From positions 94,782 to 158,781 of the forward strand of contig JACRMH010000048.1 of the NCBI GenBank assembly GCA_016219545.1: 64,000 nucleotides of DNA, in the 5' to 3' direction. Positions 43,758 through 53,047 of this stretch are shown here, one piece after another. The translations under genes and the position numbers were made by a program. The notes under the pieces were generated by a model. The model searched no databases. It saw only the letters and a program-made list of their open reading frames with translations, and was not told where the DNA came from. The stretch is from Chloroflexota bacterium (GTDB lineage: Bacteria > Chloroflexota > Anaerolineae > Anaerolineales > Villigracilaceae). Every line of letters begins with the position of its first letter. Position 1 is the first letter of the stretch.

Positions 43758-45177
43758 ACTGAAACCTGTCTGGCTCGTGGCGGGACGCGAACTAAAAGAC
43801 CAATTCCGCGACTGGCGCGTGCTGACGCCGATGGCAATATTGATATTTTGTTTCCCGATCTTGATGAATGAGTTCGCCAAGCAAACTGTGAATTTCTTGA
43901 ATCAATACAATGCGAATCTAATTCTTGAAAGACTTGTGCCTTTCTCGATCATGATCATTGGCTTTTTCCCGATCACGATCTCGCTTGTGGTTGCGCTGGA
44001 GTCTTTTGTCGGAGAGAAGGAGCGCGGCACCATCGAACCCATGTTGAGCGCGCCGCTTGATAATTGGCAGTTATATTTTGGTAAGTTGCTGGTGGGCGTG
44101 ATCACGCCGTTGATCGCAAGTTATCTGTCCATTGCGTTCTACCTGGTTATGATCACACGCCAGGATCTTGTGATGCCGTCTTTTATCACACTGGTGCAGT
44201 TGATCCTGCTGACAACAGCTCACGCCACCTTGATGGTGAGCGCAGCCATTGTGATCTCGGTCCAATCCACAACCGTGAAGGCGGCGAATTTACTGGCTTC
44301 ATTTATCGTTATTCCCGTGGCCATTTTGATGCAAGGCGAAGCAGTCATGTTGTTTTGGGGAAATGATCAGGTGCTATGGCTGGCCATTTCCGGTGTGATG
44401 ATCATCTCGTTGTTGTTGATACGGGTCGGCATTGCTCACTTTCAACGCGAATACCTGCTTGGCCGCGAAATTGATACGATCAATGTGGGCTGGCTCTGGC
44501 GCACATTTTGGAAGAATTTTATCGGCGGCGCAAACTCGCTTGAAGCATGGTATGTACATTCGCTTGGGTCTGCGCTGCGGAGGATTGTCCCGGCAATATT
44601 ATTTTTGGCCGTAGTCGCAGTCGTGAGCGTGTGGCTGGGTCACGCCTGGGTCATGCAAAATATTCCCCAGGTGATCGCCAAATCATCACCTGAAGATATC
44701 CAAAAGTTAACTGCCGGCGTGCGTGAGATGCCGAACCTGACTAACCTTGAGGCAAAGCTTAATGCGCCATTCCTGTTTATGAACAATACGCGCGCAGTTG
44801 CAATTATATTTTTGGCAGGATTGTTCTCTTTCAGCGTACTTGGTGTTTTGCTTTACATGGTCAACATTGCATTAATGGGCGGGCTGTTCGGCGTGCTGCA
44901 ATTACTTGGGATTTCTCCCTGGCCCTTATTCCTGGCAGGCGTTGTACCCCATGGCGTCTTTGAAATCCCCGCTTTGATGATCGGGAGCGCCGCCATGCTT
45001 TACATGGGAGTTGTCATCGTCACACCGCAGACGGGCAAATCCATGGGTGAAGTCATTCTGGAATCACTTGCCGACTGGACAAAGGTATTTCTGGGGATAG
45101 TCGTCCCCCTATTGGCCATAGCCGCGGTCATCGAGGCCTATCTCACGCCGCTCTTACTGGCATGGGTATTGAAGTAG
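43747..45177 (+). CDS. ABC-2 type transporter permease
   Basis: About 476 residues with some eight to ten membrane segments and the typical opening VAGRELKDQFRDWRVL. EKERGTIEPMLSAPL is the conserved ABC-2 loop that touches the ATPase. AAAGGA lies 7 bases before ATG 43747; an ATG at 43729 is too early. It overlaps the ATPase stop by 11 bases. Substrate unknown; a CPBP- or NatB-like export role is likely. Confidence 0.92.
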   Translation: MFTKLKPVWLVAGRELKDQFRDWRVLTPMAILIFCFPILMNEFAKQTVNFLNQYNANLILERLVPFSIMIIGFFPITISLVVALESFVGEKERGTIEPMLSAPLDNWQLYFGKLLVGVITPLIASYLSIAFYLVMITRQDLVMPSFITLVQLILLTTAHATLMVSAAIVISVQSTTVKAANLLASFIVIPVAILMQGEAVMLFWGNDQVLWLAISGVMIISLLLIRVGIAHFQREYLLGREIDTINVGWLWRTFWKNFIGGANSLEAWYVHSLGSALRRIVPAILFLAVVAVVSVWLGHAWVMQNIPQVIAKSSPEDIQKLTAGVREMPNLTNLEAKLNAPFLFMNNTRAVAIIFLAGLFSFSVLGVLLYMVNIALMGGLFGVLQLLGISPWPLFLAGVVPHGVFEIPALMIGSAAMLYMGVVIVTPQTGKSMGEVILESLADWTKVFLGIVVPLLAIAAVIEAYLTPLLLAWVLK

Positions 45178-45186
45178 GGCAAGAGC

Positions 45187-46734
45187 ATGAAAGATAAAAG
45201 AGACGGCTTCATTCCTAAAGAAAATCTCATCTCCATTCGACCAGCCGTGCTGGTTGGGATCATTACACTTATTGCCATAATCATTACTGCAATAATTATT
45301 ATTCCACCTGAGTCCTATCTGGATAAAATCATAACGATTGTTTATGGGGCGGCGGGAAGCGCTTACCTTATCCTTTTCTATTTCCTATTCTCCATCTTAT
45401 CGAATAAAAAAACGTTGTTCACCTGGGTCAATGCGATCATAGCGGGCATTTCCATCGGGCTGCTTTCTCTGGCGCTTCCTGATGAACTGGATCTTATGCT
45501 CGGCACATTGACGATAGTGGCCTGCATATTCTCAGCTGTCATCTCGGAGCGTGCCCAGTCTTACTTCATCCTTATCAGCGCCAGCGCCTTCCTGTATCTC
45601 ATCCACCAAAATCCGCTTACCGATATCAACAGGTGGACTGAACATTTGGTTATGACCATGCTGGCCGTGCTTTCCATTGAGACGATCTTCCAGTTGAAAA
45701 ACCTCTCCAAGCAGCAGATCAAGAGACTCGAGATCATCAATGAGTTCAGCAAACAGATCGTCTCTACACTGGATACGAAAGAGATCTTTTCCCTGCTAGA
45801 CACCACTTTGCAAAACGTCATGAAAGTGGATTCCTACTACATCGGCACCGTGAAAGGCGACGAATTATATCTTGAGGTTTTCTGCGATGAAGGCCAATAT
45901 TTCCACGACATGCACCTGCCAAGGAAAGGAACCTTATCAAACTGGGTTATTAATCATCAACAGGAACTCTTTCTTCCCGACTTGAGAAATAAACTTACAC
46001 TCGAAGATGTCGAACTGATAGTTTGGGGGAAAGAAAAAGCATCCCTTTCATGGATGGGAGCGCCCATGCGAGGCCAATACGTAGACGGTATCATGGTGAT
46101 CGCCTCTTACAAGGCAAATGACTTCGACCGAAGCGACATGGAACTGCTCTCGAATATCGCCCAGCGGGCAGCCTTGGCGCTGGACAACACCTATCAACAC
46201 GCCCTCGTGGAAGAAGAAGCACGACTCGACAGCCTCACGCGTGTACTAAATCATGGCTACTTCGTTCAGACCCTGCATAAACAAGCACAAACCTGCCTCG
46301 CAGAAAACCAACTCCTCAGCCTGATCATGCTTGACATTGATTACTTCAAAAAATATAACGACACATACGGGCACGTAATTGGGGATGAAGTATTGGTCAG
46401 TCTTTGTAAAGTGATCCGCGCCCATATCAAAACCATAGATGCGGTTGGGCGCTGGGGCGGCGAGGAGTTTGCCATTTCGCTTCCAAATACCAGCGGAGCG
46501 CAGGCCGTGCAAGTTGCGCAGCGTATCCGCGAAACAATGGCATCGCTAAGAATTGAAGACCACAGTCAAAGGACCATCCCATCCCCGACAGTCAGCCAGG
46601 GAATTGCGGTTTTTCCATCCGAGATCAAAGAAGTTGAAAAACTTATAGACTTAAGTGATAACCGCCTCTATATAGCAAAAGAACGCGGACGGGATCAAAT
46701 TGAGCCCGGGCCCACGTTCTGGGAAAACAACTAA
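45187..46734 (+). CDS. Membrane-bound GAF-GGDEF diguanylate cyclase
   Basis: A 515-residue protein. Six hydrophobic segments fill about 15-175, a GAF domain spans about 190-345 (FSLLDTTLQNVMKVDSYYIG), and the GGDEF domain about 360-510 (DYFKKYNDTYGHVIGDEVL, GRWGGEEFAISLPN). The active site is intact. The inhibitory site upstream reads KTID rather than RxxD, so feedback by cyclic di-GMP may be weakened. It follows the ABC transporter genes by 9 bases. Confidence 0.92.
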   Translation: MKDKRDGFIPKENLISIRPAVLVGIITLIAIIITAIIIIPPESYLDKIITIVYGAAGSAYLILFYFLFSILSNKKTLFTWVNAIIAGISIGLLSLALPDELDLMLGTLTIVACIFSAVISERAQSYFILISASAFLYLIHQNPLTDINRWTEHLVMTMLAVLSIETIFQLKNLSKQQIKRLEIINEFSKQIVSTLDTKEIFSLLDTTLQNVMKVDSYYIGTVKGDELYLEVFCDEGQYFHDMHLPRKGTLSNWVINHQQELFLPDLRNKLTLEDVELIVWGKEKASLSWMGAPMRGQYVDGIMVIASYKANDFDRSDMELLSNIAQRAALALDNTYQHALVEEEARLDSLTRVLNHGYFVQTLHKQAQTCLAENQLLSLIMLDIDYFKKYNDTYGHVIGDEVLVSLCKVIRAHIKTIDAVGRWGGEEFAISLPNTSGAQAVQVAQRIRETMASLRIEDHSQRTIPSPTVSQGIAVFPSEIKEVEKLIDLSDNRLYIAKERGRDQIEPGPTFWENN

Positions 46735-46743
46735 AGTTTTTTC

Positions 46744-47778
46744 CTATTTCAGCACTTCGCGAAACGCCTTCAACGTTTTTTCCACACCTTCATCATTCAC
46801 CCAATAATGTGTCACCAGGCGAAAGCGCCGCGGACCTGCCCAATCTACCAGCACACCGCGCTGCTTCATTCCCTCGATAATTTCGTCCACGCTTAATTTG
46901 ACTTCATCCCTTAGATCGAAATACACCATATTGGATGAAGGACTCGCATCCAGCTTTAATCCCTGAAACTGCTTCAACCCCTCAAACAGATCCTTCGCCC
47001 GGGCATGGTCCTCCCCCAGCCGCATGGACATTTTCTCCAGCGAGATCAGTCCCGCCGACGCCAACACTCCCACCTGACGCACTCCCCCGCCCAGCATCTT
47101 GCGCAGGTGACGCGCCCGCTTAATGAATTTCTTCGTACCAACCAGCATCGAGCCGACCGGCGCAACCAGACCCTTGCTCAGACAAAACATGACAGAGTCC
47201 GCAGGTGCGACCAAGTCTTTCACTGAAATATTTAATGCCGCTGCCGCATTGAATATCCGCGCGCCATCAATGTGCAATGACAGATTATTTTCACGCGCCA
47301 ACTTCCCGACAGCCTTCATATATTCAGCGGAAAGCACAACACCGCCGCACACGTTCTGGGTATTCTCCAGGCAGATGAGTCGTGTAATGGTGTGATGCAC
47401 ATCCTCGGTCTGGATGGAAGCGAGAATGTCATCGAGCAAAAGTGTTCCATCGGGTTGATTCATGATCGGGTGCGGGTAAATCCCACCGAGCGCAGCCATC
47501 CCGCCAGCCTCGTTCAAATATATATGAGACTTGTCACCAACGATCACCTCATCCCCACGCTGACAGTGAACCAGCAAAGCAAGCAAATTGCCCATCGTCC
47601 CGGATGGGACAAAAAGAGAATCTTCCTTGCCAAGCATTTCAGCAGACTTTTCCTGTAATCTATTTACAGTTGGGTCATCCATGTAAACATCATCGCCCAC
47701 TTCAGCCTCCGCCATCGCTTCGCGCATTTCCGGCGTGGGCTTGGTAACAGTATCAGAACGAAGGTCTATGTATTCCAT
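46744..47778 (-). CDS. ltaE: Low-specificity L-threonine aldolase
   Basis: A 344-residue PLP enzyme that splits threonine to glycine and acetaldehyde. It opens [19 protein letters not shown], has [16 protein letters not shown], and the PLP lysine lies in [33 protein letters not shown] is typical. AGGAG precedes the ATG. It is the last gene of the lspA-rluD-ltaE run. Confidence 0.95.
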   Translation of the reverse strand: MEYIDLRSDTVTKPTPEMREAMAEAEVGDDVYMDDPTVNRLQEKSAEMLGKEDSLFVPSGTMGNLLALLVHCQRGDEVIVGDKSHIYLNEAGGMAALGGIYPHPIMNQPDGTLLLDDILASIQTEDVHHTITRLICLENTQNVCGGVVLSAEYMKAVGKLARENNLSLHIDGARIFNAAAALNISVKDLVAPADSVMFCLSKGLVAPVGSMLVGTKKFIKRARHLRKMLGGGVRQVGVLASAGLISLEKMSMRLGEDHARAKDLFEGLKQFQGLKLDASPSSNMVYFDLRDEVKLSVDEIIEGMKQRGVLVDWAGPRRFRLVTHYWVNDEGVEKTLKAFREVLK

Positions 47779-47797
47779 ATTTGTATTCTCCTAAGAG

Positions 47798-48718
47798 CTA
47801 TCCCCTCACTTCTTCCAACACCCGCTTCAACTCATCCGGCAATTCCGCCTCAAAAACTCGCGGTTGCTTTTCGTTGGGCAAAATGATCTTAAGTTTTGCC
47901 GCGTGCAAAAAATGTCTCTTGATATCTAATGTCACGCTTTTCTTCCCATAAATGGAATCGCCCACGATCGGGCAGCCTAAGAATTGGCAATGCAATCGAA
48001 TTTGATGTGTTCGCCCGGTAAATGGATGAAACTCCAAAAGCGTATGATCTCTAAATGACTCAAGCGTCTTATACTCGCTGACCGACTCGCGCCCCTTGCC
48101 CGCAGAGACTATTGCCATCTTCTTCCTGTGGCTTGGGTCACGCCCAATGGAGGCCTCCACTCGTCCGGTTGGTGTGGGCGGTTTGCCGTCCACCAACGCA
48201 AGGTAGGTCTTCTCAACAGTCCGCAAGCGGAATTGATCCTGCAACCAGCGATGAGCGCGCTCGTTCTTTGCAAGCACGATCAGCCCGGATGTCTCCTTAT
48301 CCAGCCGATGCACCAGCCCGGGACGTTCCTCGCCGCCAATGCCCTCCATGTCAGGGTCATATCCCAGCACGGCATGGACCAGCGTGCCAGAGTCATGTCC
48401 CGCCGCGGGATGAACGACCATACCAGCCGGTTTATTTACAACGATCAAATCATCATTTTCAAAAATAATATCTAACGGAATATCCTCACCCACCAAACTG
48501 CTTGGGACAGGCGGGGGCACGCGCACTTCCACTTCTGCGCCCGAATCAATAGATTGACCAGATTTTTTTGCGAGGACATTATTTATGGAAACAAAACCAT
48601 CATCAATTAACCCCTGCAAACGGGCGCGTGAAAACTCAGGCAAACACGTTACCAGGAATTTATCAAGGCGCTCTGCTTTTTCCCCATCATAACGAAATTT
48701 CTCTATGCGATCACTCAC
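47798..48718 (-). CDS. rluD: Ribosomal large-subunit pseudouridine synthase RluD-type
   Basis: A 306-residue enzyme with an N-terminal S4 domain (RLDKFLVTCLPEFSRARLQ) and the RluA-type catalytic domain with Asp in HRLDKETSGLIVLAKN. HPFTGRTHQIRLHCQ and PIVGDSIYG complete the family. It modifies 23S rRNA in the cytoplasm. The start overlaps the lspA stop by four bases. Confidence 0.94.
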   Translation of the reverse strand: MSDRIEKFRYDGEKAERLDKFLVTCLPEFSRARLQGLIDDGFVSINNVLAKKSGQSIDSGAEVEVRVPPPVPSSLVGEDIPLDIIFENDDLIVVNKPAGMVVHPAAGHDSGTLVHAVLGYDPDMEGIGGEERPGLVHRLDKETSGLIVLAKNERAHRWLQDQFRLRTVEKTYLALVDGKPPTPTGRVEASIGRDPSHRKKMAIVSAGKGRESVSEYKTLESFRDHTLLEFHPFTGRTHQIRLHCQFLGCPIVGDSIYGKKSVTLDIKRHFLHAAKLKIILPNEKQPRVFEAELPDELKRVLEEVRG

Positions 48719-49278
48719 GATTGCTCGCTATTTATTTTCGGCTGATCACCGTCCACTGGCAATTGATCACCAACGGCCGATAACTCCGCCATCTTCTTCT
48801 TTTCCTGCCGTTCTTTTACCCAAATACCGAGCATTAAAACGACAACGCCAATGGAAATTGAAGAATCTGCAACATTGAAAACCGGGAATGTTCCAACAGA
48901 AATAAAATCTGTCACTCTCCTAAACAAGAGTCGGTCAATTAGATTTCCGGCCGCGCCTGCAAGCTGCAATCCCATCGCGAGTTTCAACGTCCAATCGTCT
49001 GCTTCCACTTGTGGATAGTAATAAATGATCGCGCCGATCACTATGAATGCAAGAACCGTAAAAATCAAATTTCCATTCTGGAACATTCCAAAGGCCGCGC
49101 CGCTATTATGCCAATTCACAATCCGTGCGTACGGACTAAGCCACATCAGCCAGCTCGGAAGCCACTGTGAGCCAAGGTCAATATTCGTCCGCACCAGCCA
49201 TTTCGTCCATTGGTCCAGTGCAATTACGAAACCTGCCACGCCAAACAAAACCAAATAATTTTTAATCTTCGAATTCAA
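48715..49278 (-). CDS. lspA: Lipoprotein signal peptidase LspA
   Basis: A 187-residue aspartic membrane peptidase that removes lipoprotein signal peptides after Lgt. Four membrane segments are present. The two catalytic aspartates lie in AAGNLIDRLLF and FNVADSSISIG. N-terminal DQWTKWLVR and HNSGAAFGMF match the family. The tail after about 160 is polar and longer than usual (KERQEKKKMAELS). It is coupled to rluD and lies 29 bases after alr. Confidence 0.95.
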   Translation of the reverse strand: MNSKIKNYLVLFGVAGFVIALDQWTKWLVRTNIDLGSQWLPSWLMWLSPYARIVNWHNSGAAFGMFQNGNLIFTVLAFIVIGAIIYYYPQVEADDWTLKLAMGLQLAGAAGNLIDRLLFRRVTDFISVGTFPVFNVADSSISIGVVVLMLGIWVKERQEKKKMAELSAVGDQLPVDGDQPKINSEQS

Positions 49279-49307
49279 CTTTCACCTCAATTAGTATTTT
49301 CGTGCGC

Positions 49308-50495
49308 TTATTGTACCGCACCCACAAACACCCTCGGCACGCGCGCGCTGATATTCGTCATTACTTCGTACTCATTCGTACCGGCCCAATCTGCCAGGTT
49401 TTCAGCGGTGATCCCATTGCCAAGCAGAGTCACATCATCGCCCACTTTTATATCATTATCACCAACATTTACCATGAACTGGTCCATGCAAATGCGCCCG
49501 ACCTGCTGATATTTTTTTTGATGGATAACAACCTGCGGCTGATTGGTCATGCGGCGGAAATAACCGTCGGCATAACCGCAAGGGACGGTGACGATCCTTG
49601 TCGGCGCCTCTGCCTGCCACAACGACCCATAGCTGACTCCCCGCCCAGGCTGGGTGATCTTGCTGAACACAACTTTCGATTTCCAGGTAAGTGCGGGTTT
49701 AACTTCAATAGTTCTTTCAATATCACGGTCAGGGTAAACGCCATAAAACAAAACGCCGGGGCGTACCATGTCATAATAGCTTTCGGGCATCACCAAAGTC
49801 GCACCGGAATTTGCAGTGTGTCTTATTGGCGGATTCGGTACGCCTAGCTTTTCATAAATAGACAAGACTTCTTGAAAGCGCTTGAGTTGGAGAGATGCTT
49901 CAACCATGTCGTTGCGAGGGCGCACTTGGTTTTCGCCCGAAGCAATCCCCTGCGAAGTTGGAGGTTGCTTCGGTGCTATCGCTCCTCGCAACGACATGGA
50001 CTCCGAATTCGCAAAGTGTGTAAAAATGCCTTCTATCTCCAAGTGGCTACACGACAACGATTTCTCGATCAATGCTTCGGCTTCATATTCGCGGACGCCG
50101 ATGCGCTCCATGCCGGTATCTATCTTGAGATGCACTTTAAGGCTCTTACGGGTTGAGTCTGCCAGTTGTTCAGCAGCAGTCAACAGGTCCAGCGAAGATG
50201 CGGCGAGGGTTAGGTCATATTCAAAAAAGTCGGGCAACTGCTCCAGTAGAGTCCCGCCCATGACGAGGATCGGAGTCGCGATCCCCAGTTTACGAAGATG
50301 AATGCCTTCCTCGGCAATCGCCACGCCAATGTAATCAGCATAAGGTGCGATGAATGGCGCAACGCCATCCACGCCGTGACCGTAGGCATTGGCTTTCAGC
50401 ACAACGAGGACTTTTGCAGGCGCGACATGTGCGCGGATGTTTTCGAAGTTTTGTTTTAATTGAGGGAGGTTGACTTCAAGATATGTAGGACGCAT
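49308..50495 (-). CDS. alr: Alanine racemase with in-frame palindromic repeat insertion
   Basis: A 395-residue PLP enzyme making D-alanine for the wall. The PLP lysine is in VVLKANAYGHG, the second base Tyr in RGVSYGSLW. Compared with ordinary racemases (about 370 residues), residues about 166-197 are extra. They read SMSLRGAIAPKQPP through RPRNDM and are encoded by a palindromic repeat (49905-49998). The normal sequence resumes as EASLQLKRFQEVLS. Because the frame is kept, the enzyme may be active with an extended loop. It starts 3 bases after the GNAT gene, so the two share an operon. Confidence 0.93.
   Translation of the reverse strand: MRPTYLEVNLPQLKQNFENIRAHVAPAKVLVVLKANAYGHGVDGVAPFIAPYADYIGVAIAEEGIHLRKLGIATPILVMGGTLLEQLPDFFEYDLTLAASSLDLLTAAEQLADSTRKSLKVHLKIDTGMERIGVREYEAEALIEKSLSCSHLEIEGIFTHFANSESMSLRGAIAPKQPPTSQGIASGENQVRPRNDMVEASLQLKRFQEVLSIYEKLGVPNPPIRHTANSGATLVMPESYYDMVRPGVLFYGVYPDRDIERTIEVKPALTWKSKVVFSKITQPGRGVSYGSLWQAEAPTRIVTVPCGYADGYFRRMTNQPQVVIHQKKYQQVGRICMDQFMVNVGDNDIKVGDDVTLLGNGITAENLADWAGTNEYEVMTNISARVPRVFVGAVQ
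49905..49998. repeat. Palindromic repeat inserted inside alr
   Basis: Outer arms CATGTCGTTGCGAG (49905-49918) and CTCGCAACGACATG (49985-49998) are a perfect 14-bp inverted repeat. Inner arms CCGAAGCAA (49937-49945) and TTGCTTCGG (49965-49973) are also perfect. The core resembles the widespread TCATTGCGAGGAGC/GAAGCAATC palindromic repeats found between genes of many bacteria. Here it lies within a coding region. Confidence 0.9.
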
Positions 50496-50498
50496 GGT

Positions 50499-50963
50499 TT
50501 ATTTACGATTAGGATTTGCCCGCCAATGGTATTCAACATCGGGTTCTGATTCAGGCTCGGGACTGACACCGAATTTCTCTGCGACAAATCCGTTTTTTTC
50601 ATAGAACGAACGCGCCATTTTATTGGCAACGTGAGTATATAACCAGATATGCTTCGGCAAAAGTTGGCGCGCCTTCCCAAGCAAAGCCTGCCCAATGCCC
50701 TGACGATGATAGGCGGGGTCAACATAGAGTCGGTCAATGAAGTTGCCCTGAATGGCGAGAAAACCCAATGGAACGCCGTCGCGCTCATAAACCCATATTT
50801 GATTTTCAGCCACGACGGCTTTTAAAAAATACTCACGGGCATCTTCGAGTTTATGTTCCATGCGCGCCATAAGTTTGGGCATGGCCGCGGTTTGGGCGTC
50901 AAACCAGATACGGGTAATATCATCGAAATCTTCAGGCTTATAAAATCGGATAATGGGCTTCAT
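50499..50963 (-). CDS. GNAT family N-acetyltransferase
   Basis: About 154 residues, with acetyl-CoA motif YVDPAYHRQGIGQALLGKAR and WLYTHVANKMARSFYEKNGF. Of two in-frame ATGs I take 50963, because MKPIIRFYKPEDF is the usual GNAT start; a -10-like TATACT lies 6 nt before it. Its stop touches the alr start. The acceptor is unknown. Confidence 0.9.
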   Translation of the reverse strand: MKPIIRFYKPEDFDDITRIWFDAQTAAMPKLMARMEHKLEDAREYFLKAVVAENQIWVYERDGVPLGFLAIQGNFIDRLYVDPAYHRQGIGQALLGKARQLLPKHIWLYTHVANKMARSFYEKNGFVAEKFGVSPEPESEPDVEYHWRANPNRK

Positions 50964-50969
50964 ACCATG

Positions 50970-50975
50970 AGTATA
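50970..50975 (-). promoter_or_regulatory. TATACT -10-like box, leaderless spacing
   Basis: On minus, TATACT lies 6 nt before the ATG at 50963 with no ribosome binding site. Confidence 0.4.
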
Positions 50976-50987
50976 ACCGACTCGCAA

Positions 50988-51025
50988 AAAATCCCTGAAG
51001 GATAAAGAGATCCTTCAGGGATTTT
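50988..51025. terminator. Terminator
   Basis: A perfect 16-bp stem (AAAATCCCTGAAGGAT and complement) with a 6-base loop and flanking A/T runs. It separates the DUF1761 gene from the GNAT-alr operon. Confidence 0.9.
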
Positions 51026-51041
51026 GATTTGATTGGTTGGT

Positions 51042-51467
51042 CTAATGCCACGCGCCGAGGATGGTTCCCATCACGACGAAAGTGACGAGGTGATTCCCTG
51101 CTTCAAGTACCCAGGCTTTTAATCGGTCTGCGAACAATTTATTCGTTAAGCTTGAAGGGGCTACAAAACCAAGCCAGAGAAAGAAACCAGCCAGTGCGCC
51201 AGAGCCCAGTGTTGCACCGCCAGACATGCTGCCCATAGCGTTAACCATCACAGCCATAAAGACTGCCTGAACGAATGAAGAGAACACGATTAAGCCCCAT
51301 ACAAGGGCCATGCTTGTGCTGCTGCCAGGGTCCTGGGTATCTGCCTTGCCAATGGCTTTCCACCAGATGGGGAAAAACGTCTTAGGACTAAACCAGATAC
51401 CACCGATGATCATGCTTGCCACAACACAAGCCACGACAGCCAACCAGTTTATAGAACTAAAGTCCAT
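51042..51467 (-). CDS. DUF1761 family membrane protein
   Basis: A 141-residue four-helix membrane protein of the DUF1761 type (INWLAVVACVVASMIIGGIW, FSPKTFFPIWWKAIGK, GFFLWLGFVAPSSLTN). Function is unknown in the family. GGAGG precedes the ATG. It is transcribed alone. Confidence 0.88.
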   Translation of the reverse strand: MDFSSINWLAVVACVVASMIIGGIWFSPKTFFPIWWKAIGKADTQDPGSSTSMALVWGLIVFSSFVQAVFMAVMVNAMGSMSGGATLGSGALAGFFLWLGFVAPSSLTNKLFADRLKAWVLEAGNHLVTFVVMGTILGAWH

Positions 51468-51558
51468 TTCAACCTCCGTTTACTAATAAAGTTGATCGAC
51501 GCGCGCCGATCTTTTGGCGCATTATACCAGAATATTTGTTCTAACTTACAGTCTGAGA

Positions 51559-52971
51559 TTATATTTTTCCAGCAACATAATCCAGCACATCGATCTTCGT
51601 GAGGATGCCGATCGGCTTGCTGTGCTCCACCACGATCAACGCATAACCACCCGTCATGGATGGCATGGCATCTTCAAGCGGGGTTTCCGGCGGGAAAACC
51701 GCACCCGCATTTTGCACGAGAGAATCGATCTTCTCGTCATTATTATGGTCATGTCTCTCGAGCATGTGATTCAGTAAATCCACCTCTTCGATGAGACCGA
51801 CCAACGTTCCATCCGCGCCGACAACTGGCATTTGAGAAACGCTGTGTTGGTGCATCACTGACACCACCTTGCGGATCGAATCGCCTAGTGCGGCAGTTTG
51901 TAAAACCTTATTCGGCTTGGCCAGCAACAGGTCAGCAAGAGCCGTTTCACCAAATTCCATCGAAAGGAAACCGAACTCGCGCATCCACTTGTCATCATAA
52001 AATTTCGAAAGATAGCGTGAACCTGAATCTGGCAGGATCACCACAGGGATTCGTCCGGCCGGCAATTTGCGGCAATATTTGACTGCGCCTGCTATCGCGG
52101 AACCGGACGACCCGCCCGCGAAGATTCCCTCCTGACGCACCAGTTGCCGCGCCCACAAGAACGACTCGCGGTCGCCGGCGCGTTCGATTGCATCCACAAC
52201 CGTAATATCCATCGCGGACGGTAAAAAGTCCTCGCCGATGCCTTCCACTTTATAAGTCTTGGGATATGCACCTGCGGGAATGATGCCCTTGTTCTGCCAA
52301 ATTTCGGTAAGGATCGAACCTTCGATATCCACACCTACAATTTGAATGTTTGGATTCCTGGATTTCAGATAACGACCAACACCGCTGATCGTTCCGCCTG
52401 TACCGATGCCAATAATGACATCGGTTAACTTTCCGTCAGTCTGTTCCCACAACTCGGGACCGGTGCTGATCTCGTGAGTCTTCGGGTTATCCGGGTTGTG
52501 ATATTGATTTGCCAAAATCGCATTGGGGGTTTCGCGCGCAAATTTCTTCGCCACTTCATAATAAGAGCGCGGATCATCCGGTCCCACCGCAGTGGGCGTA
52601 ATGACAACTTTCGCGCCATAGGCTCGCAGCAACAAGATCTTTTCATTGCTCATTTTGTCGGGCATGACAAAGATGGTCTTGTAGCCCTTCAAGGCCGCGG
52701 CAATAGCAAGACCCACACCCGTGTTGCCTGAGGTCGCTTCGACAATTGTGCCGCCGGGTTTGATTTCTCCACGTTTCTCAGCCTGCTCGATGATGTATGC
52801 ACCGACGCGATCCTTGACCGAACCGCCGGGATTCATAAATTCTAATTTTGCGTATAAAGGGACGGGCAGGTCGCGCCCAATGCGTTCCAATTTTACGAGT
52901 GGTGTATTTCCCATCGCTCCAAGCACATTATTAAATACTCGTTTATCTTTTGATTCAGGTAAGCCTATCAT
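51559..52971 (-). CDS. cbs: Cystathionine beta-synthase with C-terminal CBS domains
   Basis: A 470-residue PLP enzyme. The catalytic part (1-330) has the PLP Lys in GGSVKDRVGAY, the substrate loop VEATSGNTGVGLA, GTGGTISGVGRYL and the Gly-rich GGSSGSAIAG. Two CBS domains follow (about 350-470), which likely bind adenine nucleotides or SAM. It joins homocysteine and serine, or may act as an O-acetylserine sulfhydrylase. AGGAG precedes the ATG. It is transcribed alone or with YbaK. Confidence 0.93.
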   Translation of the reverse strand: MIGLPESKDKRVFNNVLGAMGNTPLVKLERIGRDLPVPLYAKLEFMNPGGSVKDRVGAYIIEQAEKRGEIKPGGTIVEATSGNTGVGLAIAAALKGYKTIFVMPDKMSNEKILLLRAYGAKVVITPTAVGPDDPRSYYEVAKKFARETPNAILANQYHNPDNPKTHEISTGPELWEQTDGKLTDVIIGIGTGGTISGVGRYLKSRNPNIQIVGVDIEGSILTEIWQNKGIIPAGAYPKTYKVEGIGEDFLPSAMDITVVDAIERAGDRESFLWARQLVRQEGIFAGGSSGSAIAGAVKYCRKLPAGRIPVVILPDSGSRYLSKFYDDKWMREFGFLSMEFGETALADLLLAKPNKVLQTAALGDSIRKVVSVMHQHSVSQMPVVGADGTLVGLIEEVDLLNHMLERHDHNNDEKIDSLVQNAGAVFPPETPLEDAMPSMTGGYALIVVEHSKPIGILTKIDVLDYVAGKI

Positions 52972-53014
52972 TTTTTCTCCTTTGGTGGGGATATTTTACC
53001 GTCTTTAACAATAG

Positions 53015-53041
53015 ACCTCCGAGTTTTTGCAACTCGGAGGT
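53015..53041. terminator. Terminator between cbs and ybaK
   Basis: ACCTCCGAGTT and AACTCGGAGGT pair perfectly around a 5-base loop. It lies just after the ybaK stop on minus. Confidence 0.75.
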
Positions 53042-53047
53042 TCTGGT

